A DNA stretch of 25,788 bases from Solirubrobacterales bacterium (lineage in GTDB: Bacteria; Actinomycetota; Thermoleophilia; Solirubrobacterales; 70-9), in NCBI GenBank assembly GCA_030152505.1, contig JASLJO010000154.1, positions 1 through 25,788 on the forward strand. Reading direction: 5' to 3'. How positions within the stretch are numbered: position 1 is the stretch's first letter; every line of letters starts with the position of its first letter. The notes under the pieces are model-generated. The model was not told the DNA's origin, searched no databases, and saw only the letters and a program-made list of their open reading frames with translations. Position numbers and translations under genes: made by a program. Shown one piece after another: positions 14,976-22,594 of the stretch.

Positions 14976-15407
14976 ATGGAGCTGCGGGTTGCCAAGCTGA
15001 CGGACGAGGCCGTGGTGCCCAGCAGGGCCCATCCTGGGGATGCCGGGTTGGATCTCTACGCGTGTGAGGCGGCTCATCTGGGACCGGGGGAGCGGTGGAG
15101 CGTGGGGACGGGGGTGGCTGTGGAAATCCCCGAGGGGCACGCGGGGATGGTGCTGCCGCGCTCGGGGATCGCGCGGGATCATGGGATCGCCTTGGTCAAC
15201 GGCCCGGGATTGATCGACGCCGGCTACCGGGGGGAAGTCCGCGTGCTACTGCTCAACACCGACCCGGCCGAGACCTTTCGGGTCGAGCCGGGCGAGCGGA
15301 TCGCGCAGCTCGTGATCACGCCGATCGCCCTCGCCGAGCCGGTCGAGGTCGAGTCCCTGGGCGAGTCGAGCCGCGGTGACGGTGGCTTCGGCTCTAGCGG
15401 GCGCTGA
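14976..15407 (+). CDS. dut: dUTP diphosphatase (dUTPase)
   Basis: A 143-residue trimeric-type dUTPase that hydrolyses dUTP to dUMP, keeping uracil out of DNA and supplying the thymidylate precursor. All five family motifs are present: DAGLDLYA, PRSGIA, GLIDAGYRGEVRVLLLN, ERIAQLVI and the P-loop-like RGDGGFGSSGR at the extreme C-terminus. The ATG at 14976 is chosen because homology starts at MELRVAKL and TAGGGT lies 8 nt upstream. Longer in-frame starts would overlap hflX. The 3' end overlaps the convergent RTX-type gene by 14 bp, so motif 5 and the end of the opposite gene share bases. Confidence 0.97.
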   Translation: MELRVAKLTDEAVVPSRAHPGDAGLDLYACEAAHLGPGERWSVGTGVAVEIPEGHAGMVLPRSGIARDHGIALVNGPGLIDAGYRGEVRVLLLNTDPAETFRVEPGERIAQLVITPIALAEPVEVESLGESSRGDGGFGSSGR

Positions 15408-17655
15408 GCCGGCGCACGGCGAACCTGTAGACGACCGGCGACCTGTCACGGTTGCCGGCCCTGTCGATCGCGTAGGCGCTGAACACGTGGCGGCCGCGTT
15501 GCAGGCGATAGCCGCGGGGTGAGCGGCAGGGTCGGAACGGCCCGCGGTCGATCCTGCAGCGGAAGCTCGAGCCGCCCTCGCTCGAGCCGATGGCGAAGGA
15601 CACCCGGCGCCACCTCCGTGCGGTGAAGACGCGCTTGGCCGGATGGTGCAGGAGCTTCGTGCGCGGCGGCGTCCGATCGCGCGGTTTCGTGGTTGGCGGC
15701 ACGGTGGACGGGAGCGCCGGGCCCGCCGGGGTGCCCGGTGGTTGGAAGCTGTTCGGCGCCGTTTCGTAGACGGTCTCACAACCGACCGGCGCTGGATCGG
15801 CGTAGGTCGGCGTCGGGATGTCGATGAAGGCGGTGTCGTCTTCGCCGTCGCCGCAGTCGATGACCTGGTCGGAGTCGCCCGAGTTGGCGAGGATGGTGTC
15901 GTCGCCGTCGAGGGCGTAGTAGCTGTCGGCACCGCGGTGGCCGAGCAGCTGGTTGGCGTTGGCATCGCCATAGAAGGTGTCGTCGTTGGCGCTGCCCTCG
16001 AGGTCCTCGATGCTTTCCAGGCTGTCGAGCGAGCCGCCCGGGCAGCTTGGTTGCGTGCCGTCGGGCTCACCCGCCCTGCCGGTGTCGAGGCGCGCCTCCA
16101 CCGGTTCGGTGAGTTTCGTCCAGGAGGCGTTGTCGCGGTACTGGCCGGCCCCGCCGTGCAGCAGGTCGCCGTCGCAGAGCGAATCCGAGAGGAAGAGGTC
16201 GCTGCCGACGCCGCCGTCGAGCGTGTCGACGCCTTCGTTGTTGAGCAGAGCGTCGTCACCGCCGAGCCCGGCCAGTTCGTCATTGCCGGGTCCATCCGCG
16301 AGGACGTCTTCGTTCCCGTCGCCGCCGGTCAACGAGTCTTCGCCGCCACCGCCGAGCTCGACGATCGACGTGGTGGCTGGGAATCCGCTGACCTGCAGGG
16401 TGTCGTTGCCGCCCATGCCGGCGAGGAGAAGCGAATCGGGGGCTTCGCCGAGCGAGCACACTGCTTCGGCCGAGCTCACACTGCAGCCGCCTCCCGCCGA
16501 TGCGGCTTCGTCGAAGCTGCCGCCGCTCAGCAAGAAGACGACGCGGGTCGGTGAGGTCGCGTAGGTGGCGAGGACGCCGTCGGGTCCGGTGCTGCCCGTG
16601 AGGTAGACACCGGGATTGGTGTGCTCTTCTGGTGCCATGACGCCGACGCTGACTTTGCCGGCATTGCGTGGCGCCACCGTTTTCCCGCTCGACTCGCATT
16701 CGAGGGCTTCGCCGCCCTGGCAGCTGTCGCCGTCGGCGCCGCCGTACATCTTGTCTCCGCCCCCACCGCCGAGGATCACGTCGGCGCCACCGCCGCCGTA
16801 GATCGTCTGCTTGGCCGAAGAGCCGACGATGAAATCGGAGAACGGGCTGCCGACGATCGTCTCGAAGTCGGTCCCGGTCACTTCGCTGTCGACACCGCCG
16901 CCGTCAGGGGCGACGCCGTCGTCGCCCAGATTGTCCGCGAGGTTGATGTAGACGCCCCGTTCGCCGCTGTGGCTGGGGAAGTTGGCGTATTCGCCGAAGG
17001 ATGGGTATTCGCCGGGGTGGTCCGAGAAGCCCGGCGTCACGCCGGTCGCGTAGCTGAGCGTGTCGTCGTCGCTGATACCGCCGCTGTCGAGGATCCTGTC
17101 GAGGGTCGCGTCGCCGCGGACGAAGTCGCCGCCCTCCTGGCCGTCGATCGAGTCGGCGCCGAAGCCGCCGGAGAGCAGGTCGTTCCCCGAGCCGCCGCGC
17201 AGCACGTCGTCGCCGATGCCGCCGTAGAGGCTGTCATCGCCTTCGCCGCCGTTGAGGGTGTCGTTGCCGCGCTCGCCGAAGATCACGTCGTTGCCGGGAC
17301 CGCCGTTGAAGGTCTGGCTGCCGACGCCGAGGTGTTCGCACGTGCCCGTGCACGGGGCGCCCGCGGTCACCGGGTCGGCGATGATCGTGTCGTTTCCCGC
17401 GCCGCCCTGCACCGAGTTGACGCCCGAGGGAACGTGGATCACGTCGCCGCACGGGGTGCCCAGCATCGTCTCGCCGACCTTCTCGGGCCCTTCGGCGCAG
17501 CTCGGAGCCGCACTCGCCGCCGGAGCCGCGGCGGCGAGCGCCACCAGCGCCGCCGCCACTGCCGCCGCCACGAGCAACACCGCGAGCGTGGTCGAGCTTT
17601 GAGTCGCATAGCGGTCGAAAGCTCGACCGCGATCGGGTTTTTGGTCGGATCGCAT
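15394..17655 (-). CDS. Secreted RTX/hemolysin-type calcium-binding repeat protein with C-terminal Ig-like domain
   Basis: About 753 residues. A charged N-terminus is followed by a long hydrophobic segment (about 22-50) ending ASAA, a likely signal peptide or anchor. Several blocks of GGxGxDxLx nonapeptides follow, at about 85-185 (GGPGNDVIFG, GGEGDDSLYG, GGIGDDVLRG), 285-310, 435-490 and 555-605. These form Ca2+-binding beta-rolls in the family. The C-terminal 70 residues (FRCRIDRGPFRPC, HVFSAYAIDRAGNRD) resemble an Ig-like domain common in actinobacterial surface proteins, preceded by a Pro/Thr linker. No enzyme domain or type I secretion genes are seen, so a surface or matrix role is inferred. 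The start is ATG 17655; GTG 17661 is equally possible. It lies 27-33 bp downstream of gatD on the same strand and may be co-transcribed. Its end overlaps dut. Confidence 0.85.
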   Translation of the reverse strand: MRSDQKPDRGRAFDRYATQSSTTLAVLLVAAAVAAALVALAAAAPAASAAPSCAEGPEKVGETMLGTPCGDVIHVPSGVNSVQGGAGNDTIIADPVTAGAPCTGTCEHLGVGSQTFNGGPGNDVIFGERGNDTLNGGEGDDSLYGGIGDDVLRGGSGNDLLSGGFGADSIDGQEGGDFVRGDATLDRILDSGGISDDDTLSYATGVTPGFSDHPGEYPSFGEYANFPSHSGERGVYINLADNLGDDGVAPDGGGVDSEVTGTDFETIVGSPFSDFIVGSSAKQTIYGGGGADVILGGGGGDKMYGGADGDSCQGGEALECESSGKTVAPRNAGKVSVGVMAPEEHTNPGVYLTGSTGPDGVLATYATSPTRVVFLLSGGSFDEAASAGGGCSVSSAEAVCSLGEAPDSLLLAGMGGNDTLQVSGFPATTSIVELGGGGEDSLTGGDGNEDVLADGPGNDELAGLGGDDALLNNEGVDTLDGGVGSDLFLSDSLCDGDLLHGGAGQYRDNASWTKLTEPVEARLDTGRAGEPDGTQPSCPGGSLDSLESIEDLEGSANDDTFYGDANANQLLGHRGADSYYALDGDDTILANSGDSDQVIDCGDGEDDTAFIDIPTPTYADPAPVGCETVYETAPNSFQPPGTPAGPALPSTVPPTTKPRDRTPPRTKLLHHPAKRVFTARRWRRVSFAIGSSEGGSSFRCRIDRGPFRPCRSPRGYRLQRGRHVFSAYAIDRAGNRDRSPVVYRFAVRRLSAR

Positions 17656-17688
17656 TCTCACTGGCTACCCGAACCGTTCTCCGGCCAC

Positions 17689-18426
17689 TCAGTTGCGCAG
17701 CGCGACCTCTTGGGCGCACTGCTGGGCTGCCTGCTCGAGGGTGTCGTCGAGGGGCTCCAGGTCCGGAGCGCGGCCGTGGCGTCGCTCCAGGGCGAGGGCG
17801 ATCAGGTGGTCGGCCAACCAGGCGTTCTTGGGCAGCAGCGGGCCGTGGAGGTAGGTGCCGATCAGGTTGCCGCTGCGGACGCCCTCGAGGCCGTCCTTGC
17901 CGTTGTTGCCAAAGCCCCTCAGCACGCGGCCGAGCGCGGTGGCGCCCTCGCCGAGGTAGGTGCGGCCGCCGTGGTTCTCGAAGCCGGCGATCGTCCGCGG
18001 GCCGGCGCCGAGATCGACCTCGATCGCCACGTTGCCGATCAGGCGCTCGCCGGGCTCGCGCACGGTCTCCAGGTCGGCCAGTCCCAGCCCGGGCAGACGC
18101 TCCTCGTCGAGTTGGTAGCTGTGGCCGAGCAGCTGGTAGCCGCCGCAGACGGCCAGCATGGCGGCGCTGTCGCCGAGCGCCGCCGCCAGCGCTTCGCGCT
18201 TGGTCGCCACCATGTCCGCGGCGACGGCGCGCTGATCGCGGTCCTGGCCGCCGCCGAGGTAGATCAGGTCGTGGGCGTCCGGGTCGAACGCCTCACCGGG
18301 CCCCGCCGCTGCTTGGGAGAAGCCGATCCCCCGCCACTCGCAGCGGCGGCGCAGGAAGAGGAGGTTGCCGCGGTCTGCGTAGATGTTCATCTGCTCCGGG
18401 TAGAGAGCGAGCAGGCGAAGCTCCAT
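17689..18426 (-). CDS. gatD: Lipid II isoglutaminyl synthase, glutamine amidotransferase subunit GatD
   Basis: A 245-residue class I (CobB/CobQ-like) glutamine amidotransferase. With MurT it amidates the alpha-carboxyl of D-isoglutamate in lipid II. The conserved start is RLLALYPEQMNIYADRGN (4-21). The nucleophile is C94 in LAVCGGYQLLG and the catalytic His is H194 in GTYLHGPLLPKN. GFENHGGRT (148-156) and GNNGKDGLEG match the family. The start ATG at 18426 overlaps the stop of the upstream methyltransferase by one base (TGATG), indicating translational coupling. In other genomes gatD normally follows murT directly; here a methyltransferase gene sits between them. Confidence 0.94.
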   Translation of the reverse strand: MELRLLALYPEQMNIYADRGNLLFLRRRCEWRGIGFSQAAAGPGEAFDPDAHDLIYLGGGQDRDQRAVAADMVATKREALAAALGDSAAMLAVCGGYQLLGHSYQLDEERLPGLGLADLETVREPGERLIGNVAIEVDLGAGPRTIAGFENHGGRTYLGEGATALGRVLRGFGNNGKDGLEGVRSGNLIGTYLHGPLLPKNAWLADHLIALALERRHGRAPDLEPLDDTLEQAAQQCAQEVALRN

Positions 18427-19115
18427 CAGTGCCCCTTCTCCAGGAGGACGACGGTGGAGCCGACGTGAGCCTCGGTGGGGAGGATGGAGCGGCGCCCGGC
18501 GGGCCGTAGGCCCACCTGTTCCGCCTCGCGCTCCAGCGTCGCCGCATCGAGGGCCTGCAGCGCCACCTCGTAGAGATCCTCGGCCAGCTCGCCCTCTGGC
18601 GAGACGGTCTGTCGCAGGCGCCGCACGCGGATCGCGTCGGTGTCCACCCGGGCGTCGACCGGCAGGCTCGAGTAGACCCAGCCGTCGACCTCGCGCGCGT
18701 CGGGCAGGGGGGGGACGCCTGCATCGGGCTCGGGCATCGACTCCACGATGGCAAACGCGGCAAGTCCACCGGGGGCCAGGTGTGCGGCGACACAGCGCAG
18801 GCACGACATGCGTTGCCCGGAGTCGTCGAACAGCTGCAGCAACTGCATCGGCGCGAGGACGAGGGCGAAGCGGCGATCCAGCTCGAAGCTCCTCGCGTCG
18901 CCGAGGTCGGCGCCACCCAGGTCCGTCACCAGCTCGGGGTTGAGGTCCAAGCCGTGGATGTCACTTCCGCGGCGTGCAAGGTGCAGCAGAACCCGGCCCG
19001 TCCCGCAGCCGAGGTCGAGGATCGGACCGTCTGCGCGCCCCGCCAGCTCCTCCCACAGAGGCAGGTCGGCCGTGTAGGCCCCGCACTCCACGTCGTGCCA
19101 GATGGCCTCGCTCAT
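18426..19115 (-). CDS. Class I SAM-dependent methyltransferase between murT and gatD
   Basis: A 229-residue protein with a Rossmann-type methyltransferase core: motif I ILDLGCGTGRVL (about 36-47), the acidic end of beta-2 in HGLDLNPEL, a motif IV-like FALVLAPMQLLQLF, and the post-motif HLAPGGLAAFAI. The C-terminal half is beta-rich (VDGWVYSSLPVDARV, VGSTVVLLEKGH), as in small-molecule methyltransferases. No signal peptide or membrane segment is seen. The start ATG (19115) overlaps the murT stop (ATGA) and its stop overlaps the gatD ATG (TGATG). Tight coupling on both sides argues for a job linked to the MurT/GatD step, perhaps methylating a peptidoglycan precursor, but the substrate is unknown. 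Confidence 0.88.
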   Translation of the reverse strand: MSEAIWHDVECGAYTADLPLWEELAGRADGPILDLGCGTGRVLLHLARRGSDIHGLDLNPELVTDLGGADLGDARSFELDRRFALVLAPMQLLQLFDDSGQRMSCLRCVAAHLAPGGLAAFAIVESMPEPDAGVPPLPDAREVDGWVYSSLPVDARVDTDAIRVRRLRQTVSPEGELAEDLYEVALQALDAATLEREAEQVGLRPAGRRSILPTEAHVGSTVVLLEKGH

Positions 19116-20503
19116 CGCCAGAACTCCCGCGTGAGGCCCCGTGCGGAAAGCAGCTTGTGCAGCTCGAGCAGCGCCGTGTAGGTGGGCAGGGCGAAGAGGC
19201 GCTCCGGCGCGGTGGCGATCGCCGTGTCGAGCGAGGCTTCGATCTCCGGTTCGACCACGATCGAGCCCGCGGGCCAGCCGGCGTACTTGAGCCGCAGCGC
19301 CATCTCCGGCGCCCGCGTGCCGGCGCAGGTGACGTGGCGAACCGCGCCGGCCAGCAGCTCGAAGTCGGCGTCCCAGATCCAGGAGACGTCGCGGCCGTCG
19401 GCGATGCGGTCGTTGAGCGCGATCCACAGATCGAGCCCCCCCTCGGCCGCCTCGAGCTTCAGCGTGCGCAGGACCTCGTTGGCCCCCGCCGGGTTCTTGA
19501 CCAGCAGGATCGAGAGCCGCCTGTCGCCGATCGGGATCGTCTCCACCCGGCCGAAGGCGCCCTGCATCGCAGCCAGCGCCGGGCCGATCCGCTCTGGCGC
19601 GATGCCGAGGTCGAGGCCAGCGGCGATCGCGGCAAGCGCGTTGTAGGCGTTGTAGAGGCCGGGTAGGGGGAGCTCGACCTCGATCTCACCACCGGGTATG
19701 CGCACCGTCAGCGACGAACCACGCATCCCGTGCAGCTCGATCCGCGTCGCCACCACCTCGGGCTGCGGTCGCGCCGCGCCACAGCTCGGGCAGGCGTAGT
19801 GGCCGAGGTGGCCGACGAAGGCGCGCTCGTAGGCGTAGGGATGCCCACAGCGACGACAGTGCCTGGCGTCGAAGGCGTGTTGCAGCTCGGGCAGCGCCTG
19901 GGCCCGGTCGTCGATGCCGAAGTAGGTCACGCCCTCGCGCAGCCGGCCCTCTCCGTCGTGGCCCAGGTCGGCGACGAGCGGATCGTCCGCGTTGAGGACG
20001 AAGCGCGTACGGCCGGCGCGTTCCTCGACCGTCTTCGCCCAGCGGTCGGCCAGGGCCTCGGTCTCCCCGTAGCGGTCGAGCTGATCGCGGAAGAGGTTGC
20101 CGAGAACGACCAGTGAGGGGTCGAGCTCGCCGGTGACCTGCGGCAGCCAGGCCTCGTCGACCTCGAAGAGGCCCTCGCGGCCGTTCTGCTCGAGCAGAGC
20201 CGTGGCGATTCCCCAGGTCATGTTGGAGCCGGCGCGGTTGTGTACGGGAACGTGGCCTTCGGCGGTGAGCAGCGCGGCGAGCATGCCGGCGGTGGTCGTC
20301 TTGCCGTTGGTGGCGCTGACCAGCGTCGTGCCGCGGTCGAGGCGGGCGCCGAGACGGGCGATCGCGCGCGGCTCCATTCGCAGCAGCAGCCTGCCCGGTA
20401 GCGTGGTGCCACCGCCGCGGCCGCTGGCGCGGCTGGCGGCGCCGACCGCGCGCGCGGCGAGGCGCTTGGCGCCGAACAGGGCGCCGCCGCCGTTCTCGCT
20501 CAA
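19112..20503 (-). CDS. murT: Lipid II isoglutaminyl synthase, Mur-ligase-like subunit MurT
   Basis: A 463-residue Mur-ligase relative that activates the D-isoglutamate of lipid II with ATP for amidation by GatD. Landmarks: the ATP loop SATNGKTTT (63-71), FEVDEAWLP (113-121), GNLFRDQLDRYGE (135-147), NADDP (171-175), and a Cys4 zinc-ribbon insertion (C216, C219, C238, C241) typical of MurT. The C-terminal DUF1727 domain has the ADGRDVSWIWD motif that carries the Asp contributed to the GatD active site. The usual ND-N-x-ADG reads NDRIADG here. The start is TTG at 20503 in a TTGA overlap with the stop of the lipid-kinase-like gene, with no Shine-Dalgarno. A later start would delete the basic N-terminus but not the ATP loop. 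Confidence 0.94.
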   Translation of the reverse strand: MSENGGGALFGAKRLAARAVGAASRASGRGGGTTLPGRLLLRMEPRAIARLGARLDRGTTLVSATNGKTTTAGMLAALLTAEGHVPVHNRAGSNMTWGIATALLEQNGREGLFEVDEAWLPQVTGELDPSLVVLGNLFRDQLDRYGETEALADRWAKTVEERAGRTRFVLNADDPLVADLGHDGEGRLREGVTYFGIDDRAQALPELQHAFDARHCRRCGHPYAYERAFVGHLGHYACPSCGAARPQPEVVATRIELHGMRGSSLTVRIPGGEIEVELPLPGLYNAYNALAAIAAGLDLGIAPERIGPALAAMQGAFGRVETIPIGDRRLSILLVKNPAGANEVLRTLKLEAAEGGLDLWIALNDRIADGRDVSWIWDADFELLAGAVRHVTCAGTRAPEMALRLKYAGWPAGSIVVEPEIEASLDTAIATAPERLFALPTYTALLELHKLLSARGLTREFWR

Positions 20504-21396
20504 TCCCCGGCCCGGGGCGGGACGATCACGCTCAACGCCCGGGGCAGCACGCGCAGCGTGGCGGGCAGGTCGGTCAGGTGCTCGCCGTCGGCGTAGACCG
20601 GGAAGGGACGGCCGGCGCTCAGCTCGAGCTGCGGAGCGCGGAAGACGCGCACCTCGTCCTCCTCGACGTGGGTGCCCTTGAACACCTTGGGCAGGTTACC
20701 CAGGAAGCGCAGCTTGCCGACTTCGCCGACGGTGACGATGTCGAACTCGCCATCGGCCAGATCGGCGTCGGGGGCGATGAACATGCCGCCGCCGAAGGCC
20801 CTGCTGTTGGCGACCGAGACCGAGTAGCCGGTGAAGCGCTCGTGTTCGTCGCCCACCTTGATCGTGAAGCGGGCAGGCTTCCAGCCGATCAGGGTGCGGA
20901 CACCCGCGTAGGCGTAGACAAGGTTCCCCCGCATCCATCTGGTCTCGTTGGCCAGCCGGTTCGCTTCGGAGTCGAAGCCGACGCTGACGATGCCGAGGAA
21001 GCGCCTGCCGTTGACCTCGCCGACGTCGATGCGGCGGGTCTCGCCGGCGGCGAGCATCGCCACCGCGTCCTCGGCCTCGGAGGGTATGTCGAGCACCCTG
21101 GCGAGGTCGTTGCCTCGCCCGCCGGGCACGATCCCCAGCGGGGTCTCCGACCCGGCGAGGGCGCCGCCGACAGCGCCGATCAGCCCGTCGCCGCTGACGA
21201 CGACCGGTACCTCGCCCGCCTCTGCCGCCCTCAGGGCCCGCTCGACTCCGTCCTCGAGTCCGCGCGTGCGCTCGACCCGGAAGGGGATGCGCCGCGCATC
21301 CAGCTCCCGCTCGAGCCGCGGCAGCAGCTTCAGTGTGCGGCCCCGCGCCGAGGCCGGGTTGACCAGCAGCGCCAACGGCATCTCTCCGACCTTCAT
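20500..21396 (-). CDS. Diacylglycerol kinase-like lipid kinase
   Basis: A 298-residue protein of the DAGK catalytic family (DgkB/YegS/sphingosine-kinase fold). Landmarks: LLVNPASARGR (about 10-20), the nucleotide-binding motif VVSGDGLIGAVGGAL (SGDG in place of the common GGDGT), GIVPGGRGNDLARVL, and the beta-sandwich lipid-binding domain ending VYADGEHLTDLPATLRVLPRAL. It probably phosphorylates diacylglycerol or a related lipid, recycling lipid by-products of envelope synthesis. The start ATG at 21396 follows TAGGCT by 10 nt; an ATG at 21381 is possible, while upstream in-frame starts overlap the next gene. It heads a run of coupled genes with murT, the methyltransferase and gatD. Confidence 0.9.
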   Translation of the reverse strand: MKVGEMPLALLVNPASARGRTLKLLPRLERELDARRIPFRVERTRGLEDGVERALRAAEAGEVPVVVSGDGLIGAVGGALAGSETPLGIVPGGRGNDLARVLDIPSEAEDAVAMLAAGETRRIDVGEVNGRRFLGIVSVGFDSEANRLANETRWMRGNLVYAYAGVRTLIGWKPARFTIKVGDEHERFTGYSVSVANSRAFGGGMFIAPDADLADGEFDIVTVGEVGKLRFLGNLPKVFKGTHVEEDEVRVFRAPQLELSAGRPFPVYADGEHLTDLPATLRVLPRALSVIVPPRAGD

Positions 21397-21406
21397 TGCG
21401 TGCGGC

Positions 21407-21412
21407 AGCCTA
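21407..21412 (-). promoter_or_regulatory. Predicted -10 (TAGGCT) of lipid-kinase/murT/gatD operon, overlapping a stop codon
   Basis: On the minus strand TAGGCT (21412 to 21407) begins with the TAG stop of the upstream methyltransferase and ends 10 nt before the ATG at 21396. No Shine-Dalgarno is present. Confidence 0.5.
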
Positions 21413-21883
21413 GTCGCCCGGGGGTGGTCCGGTGTGGAGTCGGAAGACCTGAAAGCGCTCGCCCTCGGCCTCGCCCACCCCGACCGGGTCGAAGCGACGG
21501 CCGCCCAGCCGCCAGTCGAGCCAACGCCGCCTGCCGACCACGACCAGATGGCCGCCCGGGCGCAGCACGCGCTCGATCTCGCCCGGGCGCAGGCTGCCAC
21601 TCACATGGGCGACCAGGTCGAAGAAGTCGTCGGGGTAGGGGAGGCTCCCGGGCTTCCCCTGCTTGAAGGCGACTCTTCCCTCGGGGTCGAGCCCGACCCG
21701 GGCGACGGCCCTGTGGATCGCCTCCGCCGAAGTATCGACGCCCCGGACCCGCGCGGCGGGGAACTCGCGCGCGAGGAAGAGGACGCCGTCGCCTTCCCCG
21801 CAGCCGATCTCGAGGATCCGCTCCGGCAGGTCGCGCACGTGCAGGACCGCGGCGGCGAGCGCGGTGAGAGCCGGCGTGGGCAT
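21410..21883 (-). CDS. Small class I SAM-dependent methyltransferase
   Basis: A 157-residue methyltransferase-fold protein. Motif I is ERILEIGCGEGDGVL (21-35), the beta-2 end is VRGVDTSAEAI, the motif IV region is FFDLVAHVSGSL, and the post-motif is IERVLRPGGHLVVVGRRRW. It is short (most are over 200 residues), lacks a substrate-binding C-terminal extension, and ends in a Pro/Gly-rich tail. The substrate is not recognised. The start ATG at 21883 is taken because residues from MPTPALTAL on are family-like. A long upstream open frame is antisense to the cyclophilin gene and is rejected. GGAGG directly abuts the ATG, too close to act as a normal Shine-Dalgarno. Its stop TAG forms part of the next gene's -10. 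Confidence 0.82.
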   Translation of the reverse strand: MPTPALTALAAAVLHVRDLPERILEIGCGEGDGVLFLAREFPAARVRGVDTSAEAIHRAVARVGLDPEGRVAFKQGKPGSLPYPDDFFDLVAHVSGSLRPGEIERVLRPGGHLVVVGRRRWLDWRLGGRRFDPVGVGEAEGERFQVFRLHTGPPPGD

Positions 21884-21910
21884 CCTCCGATCATCTAGGA
21901 TTCCGCCGCC
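21884..21910. promoter_or_regulatory. 27-bp divergent promoter with abutting or overlapping -10 elements
   Basis: Only 27 bp separate the minus-strand ATG (21883) from the plus-strand GTG (21911). The plus strand has TAGGAT (21896-21901), 9 nt before the GTG. The minus strand offers GATGAT (21895 to 21890), 6 nt before the ATG, or TAGATG (21897 to 21892), 8 nt before it, both sharing the CTAG core with the opposite hexamer. Any -35 elements must lie inside the opposite coding region. The plus -10 is a good match; the minus one is weaker. Confidence 0.55.
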
Positions 21911-22594
21911 GTGGAGGGGACTTCGGATCGCAACAGGTGGATCGCGCTGGGCGCCTTTGCGCTGATCGCGGCCATCGTCGTTGCCGCGATCCTGATCTCG
22001 CGTGGTGGCGGTGACGGCGACTCCGGCAAGGCGGCGAGCGCCTCGGGGTGCACGAGGGTCGAAGCGCCGCCGCCGAAGCAGGTCAGCTTCAAGGCGCCGA
22101 AACAGACCGTGAAGAAGGGTGAACAGCTGACCGCGGTGGTGGCGACCAGCTGCGGCAGCTTCGACATCGCCCTCGACGCCGGGCGGGCGCCGAAGACGGT
22201 CAACTCCTTTGTCTTCCTCGCCGAAGAAGGCTTCTACGACGATCTCACGTTCCACCGGGTTGCGCCCGAATTCGTCATCCAGGGCGGCGATCCGCTCGGC
22301 AGCGGCACCGGCGGGCCGGGTTACAGCGTCGATGAGAAACCGCCCGCCAACCTCGCCTACACCAAAGGCGTGGTGGCGATGGCGAAGAGCTCCGCCGAGC
22401 CGCCCGGGCGCTCCGGCAGTCAGTTCTTCGTCGTCCTCTCCGCCGACGCCGGCCTGCCGCCGGAATACGCCCTGGTGGGCAAGGTCGACAAGGGCTTCGA
22501 CGTGGTCGAGCAGATCGGCAGTCTCGGCAACCCAGAAACCGAAAAACCGAAACAGACCGTCCTGATCGAAAAGATCTCGATCGAACGGGGTTAA
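21911..22594 (+). CDS. Membrane-anchored cyclophilin-type peptidyl-prolyl isomerase
   Basis: A 227-residue protein with one N-terminal membrane helix (about 10-30), a Gly/Ser/Lys linker and a cyclophilin domain (about 65-227). Core residues are recognisable: FHRVAPEFVIQGGDPLGSGTGGPGY, GVVAMAKSS, SGSQFFVVL and the final FDVVEQIGSLG. The active-site Arg (FHR) and Gln (IQGGD) are present. It probably catalyses prolyl isomerisation of exported proteins at the outer face of the membrane. The start is GTG at 21911 with a -10 hexamer 9 nt upstream. The stop TAA overlaps the stop of the convergent hydrolase remnant (shared TTAA at 22591-22594). Confidence 0.93.
   Translation: MEGTSDRNRWIALGAFALIAAIVVAAILISRGGGDGDSGKAASASGCTRVEAPPPKQVSFKAPKQTVKKGEQLTAVVATSCGSFDIALDAGRAPKTVNSFVFLAEEGFYDDLTFHRVAPEFVIQGGDPLGSGTGGPGYSVDEKPPANLAYTKGVVAMAKSSAEPPGRSGSQFFVVLSADAGLPPEYALVGKVDKGFDVVEQIGSLGNPETEKPKQTVLIEKISIERG

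Noticed and set aside
13613..14995. A 460-codon minus-strand open frame opposite hflX and the start of dut
   Set aside because: It mirrors the HflX reading frame, shows no family motif, and crosses both the hflX and dut starts.
16700..17460. Dense regular GCCGCC repeats suggesting a tandem-repeat or CRISPR-like array
   Set aside because: On the minus strand they encode degenerate GGxGxDxL protein repeats with varied codons; there are no identical repeats with unique spacers.
17669..17677. GAACCGTTC near the RTX gene start as an SOS-type operator
   Set aside because: The half-sites are separated by only 1 nt, which does not fit the LexA consensus; chance palindrome.
16621..18468. A 615-codon plus-strand open frame opposite the RTX protein, gatD and part of the methyltransferase
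   Set aside because: It is antisense to three well-supported genes, has low-complexity Ala/Val/Asp composition and no recognisable domain. Long antisense frames are expected at this GC content.
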